Part shown: positions 11,600 through 22,805 of the stretch, piece by piece | Numbering within the stretch: position 1 is the first letter of the stretch | Layout of the letters: the number at the start of each line of letters is the position of its first letter | Assembly: GCF_963678635.1 (NCBI RefSeq) | Contig: NC_087068.1 | Location: 8,936,027 to 8,996,026, forward strand | Length of the DNA: 60,000 bases | Source: Symsagittifera roscoffensis | Lineage: Eukaryota > Xenacoelomorpha > Acoela > Convolutidae | Reading direction: 5' to 3' | Position numbers and translations under genes: made by a program | The notes under the pieces: generated by a model | The model's input: only the letters and a program-made list of their open reading frames with translations | Database searches by the model: none | Told to the model about the DNA's origin: nothing

Positions 11600-14500
11600 A
11601 TGATTTCCTACTACGGAACCACAGACAATGGCGGAAGTCTAACAACGGACAACAACGAAGTGTACCAAAAAACCGATGCCAGTGATGATTCCTATTCCTA
11701 CTTGTACCCTACCGGAGATTTGTCTATTACAGGTCACTTTATAATTTTGGGTCATTTTAGTTAGTTTTCCCGCCCAAATTCCAATAATTTCAAAATATGC
11801 ACACAGATATGAATAACGCTCGGATCTGATTGCTTGAAATTAAATATGACATCAAAAGCTAGTTTGAACAATGCTCTGTGCAATTAAACGATGTGCCGAT
11901 AAGTTTTTTTGGGCAGAACTAATTAAAAAACGGTTATGGTAAATTGTTCTTGGAAAATTCAAAGAGGGTCCCAGTCCCAAACAGTAAAACCAATGCAAAC
12001 CATTTTAGGTATCAAGCAAGATAATTTTGAAACGCACCAGTGCTTAACCATTTTTAAGCCAAGTTTTTAGTTGGAAAACTAAATGTCACTAACTTAAGCA
12101 TTCAGAAATTAATTCTAAGCATTAAAAGGCCACTATACCTGAATATGGACTGAGACGTGGACTCCAGTCCCATCACCCATCTCATACATTAGGGTGTGCG
12201 GATCTTGTTAACTATCCCCCCAACTCAAACTATTTATAGGGGCAATAAAGAATTGCTGACACTATTAAGAAGTAATTCAACGGTCACGCATATGTTAATT
12301 TTATACCTTGCAATGATTTTCCCCGTTTTGCAAGGCGGGGGGAGGGGAGTTAAGATCCTGGTGTGTAAATACCTCTGTCTGTGCTTTAGGCCAAGTGGGC
12401 GTGGTGCTGGGTGGCATGATGGAGTGGCTAGAGTGGTTCGGGTGGAAGACCATAGTCCTCTTCCTCATCAACTTCCTCTGCATGGCTGTCTCAAGTGAGT
12501 ATCAATGTATAAATCATCTCACCATCCCATTTTATATGTGGTCTCACAGAGCTCACAAAACTTACTTATAAACATACTTTTGGCACAAAGGCGAAGCAAA
12601 GCTTTTCACCACATGTGATTCAATATAAACACAGCATATATGAGACGAAAGCTACTAGATTGGGAAATGAAAAAATGTCGAAAAAAAACATTTACCGAAA
12701 TTTTCATATGGTTGTCCGAATGAGGTTCAAATTGAAAACACATTTTTGAGGATCACAACTGCCAGTTTTACAAAGCATTGAGACAAAATGTAACAAATGG
12801 TAACTGAGCCGACGCCGGTTGCGCAACAGTTGAATTTTTGAACAAAAGCCAAAAAAGGCGTTTTTAGAGGCCATTTGGAAAAAGGTTGACCAAAAAATTG
12901 CGTTTTTTTGGCGTGCGCTCCCTTCAAATTTAGCATATGTTGGCGCCGAAGGCACATTTAGAAAAATTTTAAGGTTGGTCGGCCGAAAAGGGATGTCGTA
13001 AAATAATACAAGTCGGATGCCTGTGGTTGGAGAGTGGGTTGACCCCCCCCCCCCCCAAAAAAAAATACGCCACATGATACTAATCAAAACCTCAACTACC
13101 TCAATTACCCGAACCATTACAAATGATACAATTGTGAAAATAGCAGAATCTTCAAAAAAAAAATATGACAGGCATTTTTGGTCACTCGAGATAAATTAGA
13201 GGTTTTTACAAGAAATTAAAGCCAAATGGAGCGGCGAAATCAATTAAACGGTAACATAACATCGGAGGTCCACCAGATTAAGCTCAAAATGATTCTTTAA
13301 AAAAATTGACATTTTTGGTTCTATTTTCATATGCCTTTTAAGATCATTTATCCACGAGGGATAGGACCAACATACGAGCTGTACAGCTCATCACGGCGAG
13401 CCGCTGTTGTGCCCCTGCTTAAGAACTACATGCAATTTTTTTGGTTATTTATCTGGGCTGGGTAATGTTGCCTCACCCTTAAGCAACGAGCACGGCAGTT
13501 TGTCCCATTTATTACGTTAAGTGCCGATTTGTTAACATTAAACGATTACTTTGAAGCTTTAATACCCACAATCGATCTGATACGTGAGGGCTGATACGGA
13601 CATCAAGAGTGGAGGGAGACCTCGATCATTTTTGATGCCGCAGAACGAAATTGTCAAGAATATTTTGAAATAGCACCACTTTTCTAAAATCTACTTGAAA
13701 CTCATGCTGAGGAATTGTTATGTAACACTTCATGAACAACCAGGGGCGGATCTAGAAATTTCTCGAGAGGGGGGGAGCGGATTTTTTTAAGGTGGACCAA
13801 TTTGATTTCCTGGGCTCTACCAAATCACTATAAAGACCTATTTAGACCAAATTTTCTGCGCTGCAGGCAAATTTTGGAGAAAAAAAACCAAAAAAGGCGT
13901 TTTTATGCACTTTGTGGAAAATTTTGACCAAAAAACTGCGTTTTTTCGGCGCGTGCTCCCACCTCAAAACTTTGGCGCCAAAGACGCCTTGGGAATAATT
14001 TTTGGGTTAGTCAGCCGAAAATTGATAACTCAAAATAGTTCAAAGGGGGACCCTTTGGGTCGGCAGGGGGTCGAATCCCTAAATCCGCAGGTGTGAACAA
14101 CCATAAAAAATTTTCCTATTGGCAACTTAATGTAAACAAAATCTGAAAAACGCACTGATGCAAAAAAAAAACATTTTATTCATGTTGCCTTTACGATCCC
14201 TTATTAAAACATAATTTAAGTGCCAAGCAATTCTCAACCGAGAAGGCAATATCATTTTAGTGGTCTACACACATTTCGCCCCTCTTAAATTTAGTGGCAC
14301 GTTTAGCACCCACCCATTTTAGTTGCCATCATCTTCGTAATCAACGAGAGCTCCCGCAACGCCCAAAAACGAAGACGCCAAAACAACAAGCGTGACAGAG
14401 CCACGCCTATGTTTACACACAACGAACAACAACAACAACAACAACAACAGCAATCTCCAAGGACAGACTCAACACAGATTCAGCAAATTAACACTATAAC

Positions 14501-14939
14501 TCATCATTACTCTTCACTGTACAAACCAACTGCGATAAAACCACAGTCCATTTTTAAGCCTCACACAGTCGATATTTACGCCACACCATCACGAAAGATA
14601 AACCCTGACAGGTCTCATATTTCAAGCACAAGCGCTACGATTAATCACCATTCCATTACTGATATCTCAAAAATACAACCAAATTTCGCCTCGTATGAAA
14701 CCCAATTTGATAGTAAGAGTCAACAGCGCAAGACATCTTATGATACAGATCAGCCAAATTTTCATCCACAGATGAGTCAAATGGATCAACAAAATGTGGG
14801 ACTTCCAAGACCAAACTCGGATTTCTCGATTGCACAGCAGTCGATGAGCGAATCAGCTAACATGGCAGGCAGTTTGTCCCGATTGAACTTGTACAGTGTG
14901 CAGAACTTGGTGCTATCAGCCAGGGATTCAGTCTGTTAA
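11600..14939 (+). CDS. Single-pass membrane protein with polyQ tract, 3 exons
   Basis: Exons 11600-11732, 12390-12494 and 14323-14939 join in phase (phase 1 at both junctions) to give about 284 residues. Splice signals are ACAG|GTCAC to CTTTAG|G, and TCAA|GTGAGT to TTTTAG|TT. The product has an extracellular-like N-terminal segment of about 60 residues rich in Tyr, Ser, Thr and Asp and without an obvious signal peptide. One hydrophobic segment follows at about residues 63-90 (TIVLFLINFLCMAV then IIFVI). A strongly basic stop-transfer stretch (KRRRQNNKRDR) comes next. The long C-terminal tail starts with nine Gln (CAA/CAG repeat) and is rich in Ser, Gln, Asn and His, looking disordered and cytoplasmic. 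Topology is inferred from positive charges. I do not recognise the family. The start codon is the first ATG of exon 1; an upstream non-coding exon is possible. Exons are GC-richer than the introns. Confidence 0.7.
12836..13040. repeat. Diverged relative of the hAT-type MITE at 13741
   Basis: The block running 'CCAAAAAAGGCGTTTTTA...TTGACCAAAAAA.TGCGTTTTTT.GGCG.GTGCTCCC...GGCGCCRAAGRC...GTCRGCCGAAAA' is shared, in order, with the interior of the MITE at 13741-14093. Its termini are not intact. It ends in a C12A9 run at about 13046-13067. It lies in the same intron as the intact copy. Confidence 0.65.
13741..14093. mobile_element. hAT-type MITE with 8-bp target-site duplication
   Basis: The element is 353 bp and begins CAGGGGCGGATCTAGAAATT. 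The reverse complement of its other end begins CACCTGCGGATTTAGGGATT, so the two form imperfect terminal inverted repeats of about 20 bp. The octamer TGAACAAC flanks it exactly on both sides (13733-13740 and 14094-14101), the 8-bp duplication typical of hAT transposons. The CAGGGGCGGAT terminus also fits hAT ends. It has no transposase, so it is non-autonomous. It sits inside intron 2 of the membrane-protein gene, and its clean ends suggest a recent insertion. Confidence 0.9.
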
Positions 14940-15226
14940 TAATTTATTATACTTTAAACTTTAAATGAGTTAAATTAACTTTATTGATCACACAGGTGAA
15001 ACCGAGCTTAGCACTACTTATGAAGCAAAATTTAATATAACAAAACAAGGTTTTGAAAAAACAAAATGTGATAACTGTTTTGCCAATTTATCTGAAGTTC
15101 GGAATACTTTTTACCGTTTAGCTTACTAGGATCAACCGTAGATAACCCCTACATTAAAAAAGAATTTAGAGGTATGCACAATTTTCTGTATTTTTTTTTT
15201 TAGTCTGAGTAAAACTTAAATCGGTA

Positions 15227-15310
15227 ACGCGACAAAATTAAGGAAAGCGACAGTTCTAAAAAGCGACAAATTGAAGAAAAGCGACAACGTGCAGAAAGCG
15301 ACAATGTAAG
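15227..15310. repeat. Degenerate ~17-bp tandem repeat
   Basis: Five units share the core AAGCGACA at roughly 16-18 base spacing, separated by A-rich spacers of differing sequence. Not coding. Confidence 0.6.
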
Positions 15311-15775
15311 ATTGATGCTTATTATGATTGTTGTTACAAAAACTTGTCCAATTGATTATTTATTGTTGCGCCTTGCAGTAATCTCAAAATTGTTAATTGG
15401 AAAAAAAAAAACATTTACCGTGGTCTCCTCTAACCACAGAGAGTCGTACACTCTGGTAACGCTTCGGAAAATCGGAAGAACACTACTTGTGTTTGAATAA
15501 AATATATTTCTGATTCAAATTTCTACCCAAGATAAAAAAATGTAAGGAAAACTCTTAAGCACGTATGGAACCCGCTCAAAAACTTTACCGCATGTGACGA
15601 ATCACTTCTAATAATGGGATACACAAAACCATTAAGTTATTTGATCCATTCATCAACTAAGTCTGATCCTATATTTTTAACCCCAAATTTTCACACAGAG
15701 GCGAGAACACTACAAACAGCAGCTCTAGAAAGTGCAGTAAGAAAAAATAGAAATAAGACGCAAATTAGCAAAAAT

Positions 15776-15860
15776 TCGGCTAGGTCTAGAATTCGATCTG
15801 CGACCAACTGCATTCAAGAGATTTTGAGTCTCACGAACTAACCACTCAGCCACGCACGCT
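15776..15860 (-). pseudogene. tRNA-Leu-like remnant or tRNA-derived SINE head
   Basis: On the minus strand there is an A-box-like GTGGCTGAGTGGTTAG, then an anticodon-like hairpin with stem GAGA/TCTC and loop CTCAAAA. This would read anticodon CAA (Leu). A longer variable region and a B-box-like GATCGAATTC follow. The acceptor stem does not pair and the T stem has mismatches. It is followed by T-rich sequence. This favours a decayed tRNA or a tRNA-derived SINE rather than a working tRNA gene. Confidence 0.5.
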
Positions 15861-17730
15861 TGATCACCGACAAACACTAGTCACGAATAAAGCAGCTACA
15901 TACGCTAATAAATTGCCAATCGATTCAGCAAAAGTGACACCAAACACAAAAAGACACAATTTTGGAAGCAATAATTTGGAATATTTTTGCAAGCAACATT
16001 TTAACCAACTGAAGGCATCCACACTAACTTTGCATGTAACAAATCGCAAAGCAAAAAAGCCAAATTATGTATAAATTATGCATTTCAAAAAAATTGCCAG
16101 ATATATTGAGTTAGAAAATTTTTGAAATTGGGTTTTTATTCATTTGATGAATTAAAAATGCATCAACTGCAGTAACTTAATACTATTCGAATTTCAAAGC
16201 AAATGCTATTAAAAAGATGTAAAGGTGCCCCAGAAGTGGCACCAATATTTGCGACTTAGCTTAGAAAAAACGTTCTTAATCATAAACTAAGCTAAACAGT
16301 GTAAAAATTGGTAAAAAAACGGAAAAGCATCGAAAATGAAACAAAAGAAATAAGTCATGGTTATAGCGATGAAAGCCGATTGAGTCACATACAGACAGGG
16401 GCTTGGAAATCATTTTTCTGAATGAGAATTTTTTGAGGCAATTAAAAAACTCAATAAAAAAGCGCTGTCCTTGATATCCAAACGATTAGCTTCTACCACA
16501 GGCATGCAGAAAAACTTTCAAAAAATATTCGGCAAGAATACAACATTGACAGACAAGAACAGCCTGCATCAATGAACATGGCTGTTGTGAAAGCTGTTTC
16601 GAAAAAAAAGAAACCTCTTAAACTTAGCTATGAGGCTTTTGGGGTTGTTGAAACTCCTGGCAGCTTCTTAAATTAAAGAAAAAAAAACATTTTTATTTGA
16701 CTCCACTCAATAGCAGATAAAAACGGTTTATGACGTTGTAAAGAGTACCTGTTGTCGTAATTTCAAATAAAATGAAGATCATTTTAGACGTTTGAATCCA
16801 ACTCTGAATTCGATCATTTTCTCCTGATTGGGAACATTTTAGACACAAAGGCGAAGCGGAGCTTTGCAACACTTGCTAAACAATGCGCGCATAGCATTTC
16901 AAAGCGGCGAATGGAAAATGAGGCACAAAGCAAGCCAAAAAATATCGAAAGGAATTTAGCATGAACAAACAAACTATTGTGAACAAATATGATCTTCATT
17001 CTTCACAGCGTAGACACATCATAGATTTGGCACTAATTACACGGATTACATAGATTTCCGTAATTACACGGAAATGAACGAAAATAGAAAATTTGAAAAA
17101 GTGGATGAAATTGGAAATGAGCCGATAGACGTTTAAGGCATCTATGCTTTGTTATCCAAGTCATGCTGTAATTTTGGAAAGCTGCGAAGAAGATTTGCTA
17201 GTCTTCTGAGGTTGTGGCCTATCACAAGATAGTATGCGACACAAAACAATTAGCTAAATAACATTTTGCTAAGTATTAGAAAATTTGTTTTTCAAATATT
17301 TGAACTGAACTACTTTATAAGCCCAAATTACAAATTCTGAATTCCATTTTGCAGTCCATTATTACTAATATCTATACAAGTAGCACATTTAGAAATTTCA
17401 TTAAAATTTTTAATTCAAGTAAAACAGTTATTTATTGTCTGCTACCGACAATAATTTCACATAAAAATAATTATGAGTATGACGTTTAAAAACACTGATT
17501 ATATCATTTTTCAGTTAGAAGAACGCTAAAACTACAGACTTACTTGGATTAATAGTTGGGAAATGACTATCAAATCATAAGGAGTATAGTTTTAATATTT
17601 TTCATCATCTTAAAATTGTTAAACTCTTCTAGCTCAATTTAAAAAAAGCATAAATAATTTCTTTGCCAACTATTTCTATATATTAGTAGGTTTATCATAC
17701 AATTAGTGCATCAAGTTTAACTGATTGAAA

Positions 17731-18411
17731 CTACTTTTCAACCTTATCAAATCCATTGGGCATCGCACAATAGACATGCTCTTTCACCCACTTATTCTCC
17801 TTCAGCGCTTCCAGCATCAACAACACCACTTTCTTATAGGGTATCCAGAGAGAATCTTCAGGCCTAAAATAGACGTCTGGAACTATGATAGCCTCACCTG
17901 TCCAGGGTTCCGTTTTACAGAATCCTGTAGGCCTCAACACTGTGTAGTCCAGATCTTGACAGTTCTCTTTCAAATAGCTTTCCATCCTCATCATGTCGTC
18001 CATGATTGGTCGCATAACTATCCAATCAAAATTACGGATGAACCAACCTTCTCGACCTTCGGGATCCGGCACCTGTCTTGCTCCTGTGAGCGCAATGATT
18101 CGTTTTTTATTCGCTTTCCTGGCAGCTTTCGCTATCGCTTCAATCGAGGTACTATACACAGTCTCCTTTTTCCATCTCCAAGTTGGAAGACCTCCAAGAC
18201 AAGATAAAATAGCGTCGACATCCTCGAGTTGTTTCGAAACAGCATCCACGTCAAAAATATCAATTTTCACGATTTCTAAATTTTCGTGTTTGATGTGGTC
18301 AAGTTTGGTCGGATTTCGGATCAATGCTTTTACTCCATAACCGTCGTTTAATGCAACTTCGACCAAGTTCTTACCACAAAGCCCAGTTGCACCGAAAACT
18401 GCAATTTTCAT
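17731..18411 (-). CDS. NAD(P)-binding reductase, BLVRB/NmrA-like (atypical SDR)
   Basis: A single-exon gene of 226 residues, chosen to start at the ATG at 18411 because MKIAVFGATGLCGKNLVEVA is a canonical Rossmann N-terminus. Its GxxGxxG motif lies at residues 7-13. The family uses NADPH to reduce flavins or biliverdin-type substrates, or acts as a redox sensor; the substrate here is unknown. Further family features are the 'VDAILSCLGG' strand near residue 65, 'IIALTGA' near 105, 'MDDMMRMESYLKE' near 140, and 'YTVLRPTGF' near 160 followed by 'TGEAI'. This order matches flavin reductase/biliverdin reductase B. There is no signal peptide, so it is probably cytosolic. An in-frame extension upstream to 18543 is open but looks non-coding. 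Stop is TAG. It has no introns, unlike its neighbours, and is flanked on both sides by repeats. Confidence 0.88.
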   Translation of the reverse strand: MKIAVFGATGLCGKNLVEVALNDGYGVKALIRNPTKLDHIKHENLEIVKIDIFDVDAVSKQLEDVDAILSCLGGLPTWRWKKETVYSTSIEAIAKAARKANKKRIIALTGARQVPDPEGREGWFIRNFDWIVMRPIMDDMMRMESYLKENCQDLDYTVLRPTGFCKTEPWTGEAIIVPDVYFRPEDSLWIPYKKVVLLMLEALKENKWVKEHVYCAMPNGFDKVEK

Positions 18412-18865
18412 TTTCGAAATTTGATTCAATTTGGATAAGCTTTTGAAAACTTTAGGATAATGCAGACTTAAGAATGAAAGAGAATAAGAATGAAACGATT
18501 CAAATGTTTGGAATTTGTACTGAATGTAGCAAAAATAAACCAATTTTTGATTGACAGTAGATTAAAACGCTTAGTTATTTTTTGACCATTGTGAACTATT
18601 GAAGCATGCCTCGAATAAACAGATTCAAAACCATTTGTTTTCGCAAATAGCTCAGCGCAGCTCTAGTTTATAATGCAACAATATTTATATACTACTCAAG
18701 CTAGCTTACTTTTGGTAGCTTAATGACATTTCATCACATGCTAAATCTGTAAAATTTCCATCATAATTTTAGTTACAGTGAGAGATTAAAAAAGGTTAAG
18801 CAAATCGCTGCCAATCCAGCTCAAAAACTATACATAGACGAAGTTGAAATGCACAATTTAACAAG

Positions 18866-19330
18866 GCAAGGCGGTTGCTATACAGGTAGTATATAAAGTT
18901 ACGGCCACCATAAATTCCGGCCACCATAAGGTTTTTTTGTTAGTGGAGTAGGCGCTATCAGAAATTTTATCATGCACTTCGGAAACACAAGCAAAATTAG
19001 AGAGAAGCTTAAACCGTATGATGGTATAATGAAGAACACTTAAACAACCCCTGAAAGTGGCGACTATACTTTATTTCACAAACTCCTTGAAAAACGCGGA
19101 TGTACTATTGAATGCGGCAACCTCATCGTTATTTGCAATTTAGCGCTGCATTATATGGATTAAAACTTTCACGGCGTCATACATTTTAATCAGCCTGATC
19201 GCTCACTTTTTCGATTAAAATTACACTAACAACCAAATTTCAAATCAGTTTTTCTCAACACTGAGGAAACTTTTCTGAAAAATTTAAATGTAGTTCAAAT
19301 TAAGAACTTAAGAGACATCGTTCGAAGCGA
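18866..19330 (+). repeat. Dispersed repeat family A, copy
   Basis: Opens GCGGTTGCTATACAGGTAGT and later carries 'ATCAGCCTGATCGCTCACT', 'TTACACTAACAACCAAATTTC' and 'TTTTCTCAACACTGAGGAAAC', the same block order as the copies at 565 and 6488. A 12-base duplication (CGGCCACCATAA) at about 18900-18930 is particular to this copy. Confidence 0.5.
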
Positions 19331-21555
19331 ACAAATTAAAGACATTTCGGCGGGAAATGATTGATTGTTTCACAAATTGCTTGCCCTCAAACCTAACAAC
19401 AAAGACTAGCTGCGATATTAAAGTGATTCATTATTCGACTAATCATTTTTTTTCTAATTTGGTACCTTGCTTCTACTTTGTTGTTTGCTTTACTGTATTT
19501 CATAATTGCCTATTAAGTTAACGGTCTGGATCAGACACTTCTTCTTGTCATTCGCCCCATATACCATTATACAACTTAATAGTTCAATCAAAATTTCTTC
19601 ATCACATTTCGTTTTAATTATAAAAAAGTGAATTTTCGAACTAGTTTTTAACTTAAGAAGTCATTGAATCCACTTATGTTGATAACGCTTGCTATAAATA
19701 TTGCACCATTAACACTTGTCTCAAAATGATACGGTGATTCTACTGGAAAAGTTGCCAACCCAAAAAAACTCTGTTACGATTTGATAACGCTTGCTTTTCG
19801 CAACCTAAAAGCATAAGTAAAAAAAATCAAACGTGTGTCATGCTCCTAACAAAACATACGAACTAAATAAGTTACGAATTAATTACATCATTAACACATC
19901 AGATTTCGAAAAATGCAAATCTTAAATAGATTCGATTAAGAATATCAATACATTCTCAGACTTTTATTATTGATTGAAACAGCCTATCACCCAATTAAAA
20001 CACTTATGAAGGAACCAATTCAATTAAAAAAAAATTGGTTAACTCGTTTTTTCGAAGACACATAAGATCAGATTTTCAGAAGGCTCTTTTGTGTTGACAT
20101 TAATCAGAAAACAAAATAAACACAAAGAAAAGCGGAGCTTTGCACCATTTGCGATAAATAAAAGTATGACTATCATTACCTGCAGATCTTAAGTATAAAT
20201 CAACATCTAAAAAAACTCAAATGCCAGAAAAGGCTGAATAATAATAAAAAAAGACCGTTCTGCGGGAATCATGACGACAAAAAAACAGACAGGCGATAAA
20301 CTTATGGTAGAAAATGTTTAAAAAAGGCAGTCCCCTCAATTTACAGGCTTTTTGCCATCTCAACCATGGGTGTTGAGGACAATCCGCTAAACTTGAATTT
20401 AAAATAAAGCAAGTAGAAACACGTTTAACGTTTCACTCACGAATTCTGAGAAAAAAATTCTTTACGGGAAAACGCCAAGTATCCGGTTGCAACATCTTAC
20501 TTATCGAAAGAGAAATAACTTAAAGACAAAAATTATGAGGGCCAGAAATCATACAAAAAATCTACACAAAATGGTGTAACCACTTTTTGAAAGCTTTACA
20601 CATCTACGCTATTTGAGGGCAAGGAATTATTCGACAAAGAAGCGAAGCTGAGCTTCACACCACTTGCGATACAAAATGAGAAGCCAAAATCAAAATATCA
20701 CGTGTCTCAAACGAAAAGTGAAAATCTTGCATGAAATATGTTGAAAAAACGGGTGTCAAAAAATCAAGAAAAACATATTTTTAGCAAACATTACAAAACT
20801 CAATTAGCTAAAATATAAGAAAGAACTCGGGCTACATTTATTTCATTTTAAAAACCAATAGATGTAAATCATAAAAGCACTTCGGTAAAAAAAAACGAGA
20901 TCCAAATTTCCTAAAGTTACTCAAAAGTTGCTCAAATCTTGCAACCAAACAACCTGTATATCCTACAGGAACACTTGGGGATAAAAACAGGGCCTATCCG
21001 TTATTTGCTACGAAAAAAAAAAATCAAAATGAAAGAAAAAAAAACACAAAATTTCAAAACAGCCAACAGACGGTCGAAAAAGATTCAATGAACGCGAAAC
21101 AGAAGAAAAAAATAACTTCGAATTTAAAGTTTGGAAATCTAAATATAGCCAACAGACAGTTTGAAAAAAGTCAATAAACGCAGGTAAAGAGAGAAACAAC
21201 TGACAAATTGAAAAAATCTCAATTTTCGATTTTTCAAGAAATTATATGGCCTTGAAGCTCTTGGATTTTCAAGAACAATTTTTACGTGGGCTTTACACTT
21301 GAGCTGTTCGATAAAAGATTTTGCCTCTTTTTGACAAAGGAAATGAACTGAACTTTAATCGATATCTAGTCGAAAAATAAAAAGGTAAATTTAATCCTGG
21401 ACAATTTTGAGACTTTTGAGAAAACAGGAAAAATCAACGATTTCTTCAAGGCTGAGCTACGTTCATCGACTCTTAAAAACTAAATTCTGCATTCGAATCA
21501 CAATTTTCGCGCCATTTCAGCTTTTATAACTGGAGTGCATTTTGCCTACCTTCTA

Positions 21556-21635
21556 GCAAATGAACTTGTCGACTCTATAAAAAACTAGCAAATGAACTAG
21601 CAAATGAACTTATCGACTCTATAAAAAACCACAGA
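21556..21635. repeat. Short local tandem duplication
   Basis: 'AGCAAATGAACTTRTCGACT' followed by 'CTATAAAAAAC' occurs twice, with an extra 'CTAGCAAATGAA' between the copies. It is immediately left of the structured segment at 21682-21765. Confidence 0.7.
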
Positions 21636-21681
21636 CAAATCACTTCGTTTATTGAATCCAGTAAAATTATATTTTGCGTAA

Positions 21682-21765
21682 GTACACGCTGGGCTAGACT
21701 TGAACTACGGTTCAAGTTGCAGCAGGTGCTTGTGGTCTGCTGCCACATCAAACGGCCAGCTGTAC
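21682..21765. other. Three-stem (three-way junction-like) inverted-repeat segment
   Basis: An outer stem pairs GTACACGCTGG (21682-21692) with CCAGCTGTAC (21756-21765), leaving one bulged base. Inside are two perfect hairpins. ACTTGAAC (21698-21705) pairs with GTTCAAGT (21710-21717) over a TACG loop. GCAGCAG (21719-21725) pairs with CTGCTGC (21737-21743) over an 11-base loop. The sequence is much GC-richer than its surroundings. It could be a folded RNA, a tRNA-like remnant or transposon end structure; nothing here decides which. Confidence 0.55.
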
Positions 21766-21789
21766 TACATAAATTTATTTTTCATAATA

Positions 21790-22110
21790 AATAATCAGCA
21801 ACTTCTGAGAGAAAAAGAAACATAGCCAATCAAAGATTGGAAAAAGTAATGCACGCAAGTAAACATAAAAAAAAACGCAGACTTTGTTTTAGAAAAAAAT
21901 CTCAACTTCCGAACTTCAAAGACAAAAAATTGGTACCCTTCAAACTCTTTGAATTTCTTGAACGATTTAAAATTGACGATTTTTTAATAACATTAACCCA
22001 ATTTGAGAAAACTGGATCAAAAGTTTAAGCTTTTATTTCGCTGGGAAATCTGAAAAATTTGCGCCATTTCCACGTTCGTACTTGGAGAGTGCTATTTACG
22101 TCACTCTCAG
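21790..22110. repeat. Dispersed repeat family B, copy
   Basis: It carries 'AGCCAATCAAAGATTGGAAAA', 'ATTTGAGAAAACTGGATCAAAAG' and 'TTTTATTTCGCTGGGAAATC' in the same order as at 1240-1560 and 27100-27330. A short open frame on the plus strand (21837-22028) is a by-product of its A-rich sequence. Confidence 0.55.
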
Positions 22111-22805
22111 CAATGAATTTGAATTGAACTCAAAAAGTGCATATATACATAATTGCATCAATATTTTAAAGCTTTTTCCTGAAAAAAAAATCAGCAAGAA
22201 CAATATAAGAGTCTTCACTACGTTCATTACTCTTAATTACTAAAAAGTTTCTGAGAAAGAACCACTTAAAACAGAATTTGCAAAAAAAAGTGTTTTTGAG
22301 CAAAAAAAAACTGCCTGGTTGTAGGTTCTTTAAAAATATATTAAATTCTTGACTACAAAAAATTAATTCGTAGGTTTCGAACAATTATTTTCTTTTTTTT
22401 TGGAATTTCAGCCAGAAAGAACCACACTTCTGAATCTCATTCGACACTTGCCACATTTCCTTTTAGACAAAGCAGTCACATCAAAAATGCAAAAAAAAAC
22501 ACATTTTCTGGAAAGGACAACATACAAAATAGGATTGAGACAAAAAGAACGCGCACGTCTTTGAAAAAAAAAATAAATACGAATTTTTAAATTTAGGAAT
22601 CTTCGATTAAAGCAATACAATTTGTTGTGAAATTATTCAAAACGAATTTGATAAATGGAATGTTTCAGAATCTAACTTTACAAACCAGATTACTAAACTA
22701 CTGCAGAACAACAAAATAAGCAAGAACTATGAAATAAAATACTCAAGAGTGACTGAAACTACAGATCAGAAAATATATCAAAAGAATAAATTAGAACTTA
22801 AATCA

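Larger units (their letters stand above)
14940..17730. other. Intergenic, no supported gene
   Basis: Contents: a degenerate short tandem repeat with core AAGCGACA (15227-15310, five copies), a tRNA-Leu-like remnant (about 15776-15860, minus strand), and one copy of the 'ACACAAAGGCGAAGC' motif (about 16838). I see no exon with coding character or paired splice sites. Confidence 0.5.
18412..22805. other. Intergenic, repeat-rich, no supported gene
   Basis: Contains a family A copy (18866-19330), two 'GCGAAGC...ACTTGCGATA' motif copies (about 20118 and 20635), family B fragments (20990-21480) and a full-length-looking copy (21790-22110). It also has a short tandem duplication (21556-21635) and a strongly structured three-stem segment (21682-21765). 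No exon was recognised. Confidence 0.5.

Noticed and set aside
12704-13117. 137-residue minus-strand frame
   Set aside because: Lies entirely in a diverged hAT-type MITE relative and a C/A homopolymer; no splice support or domain.
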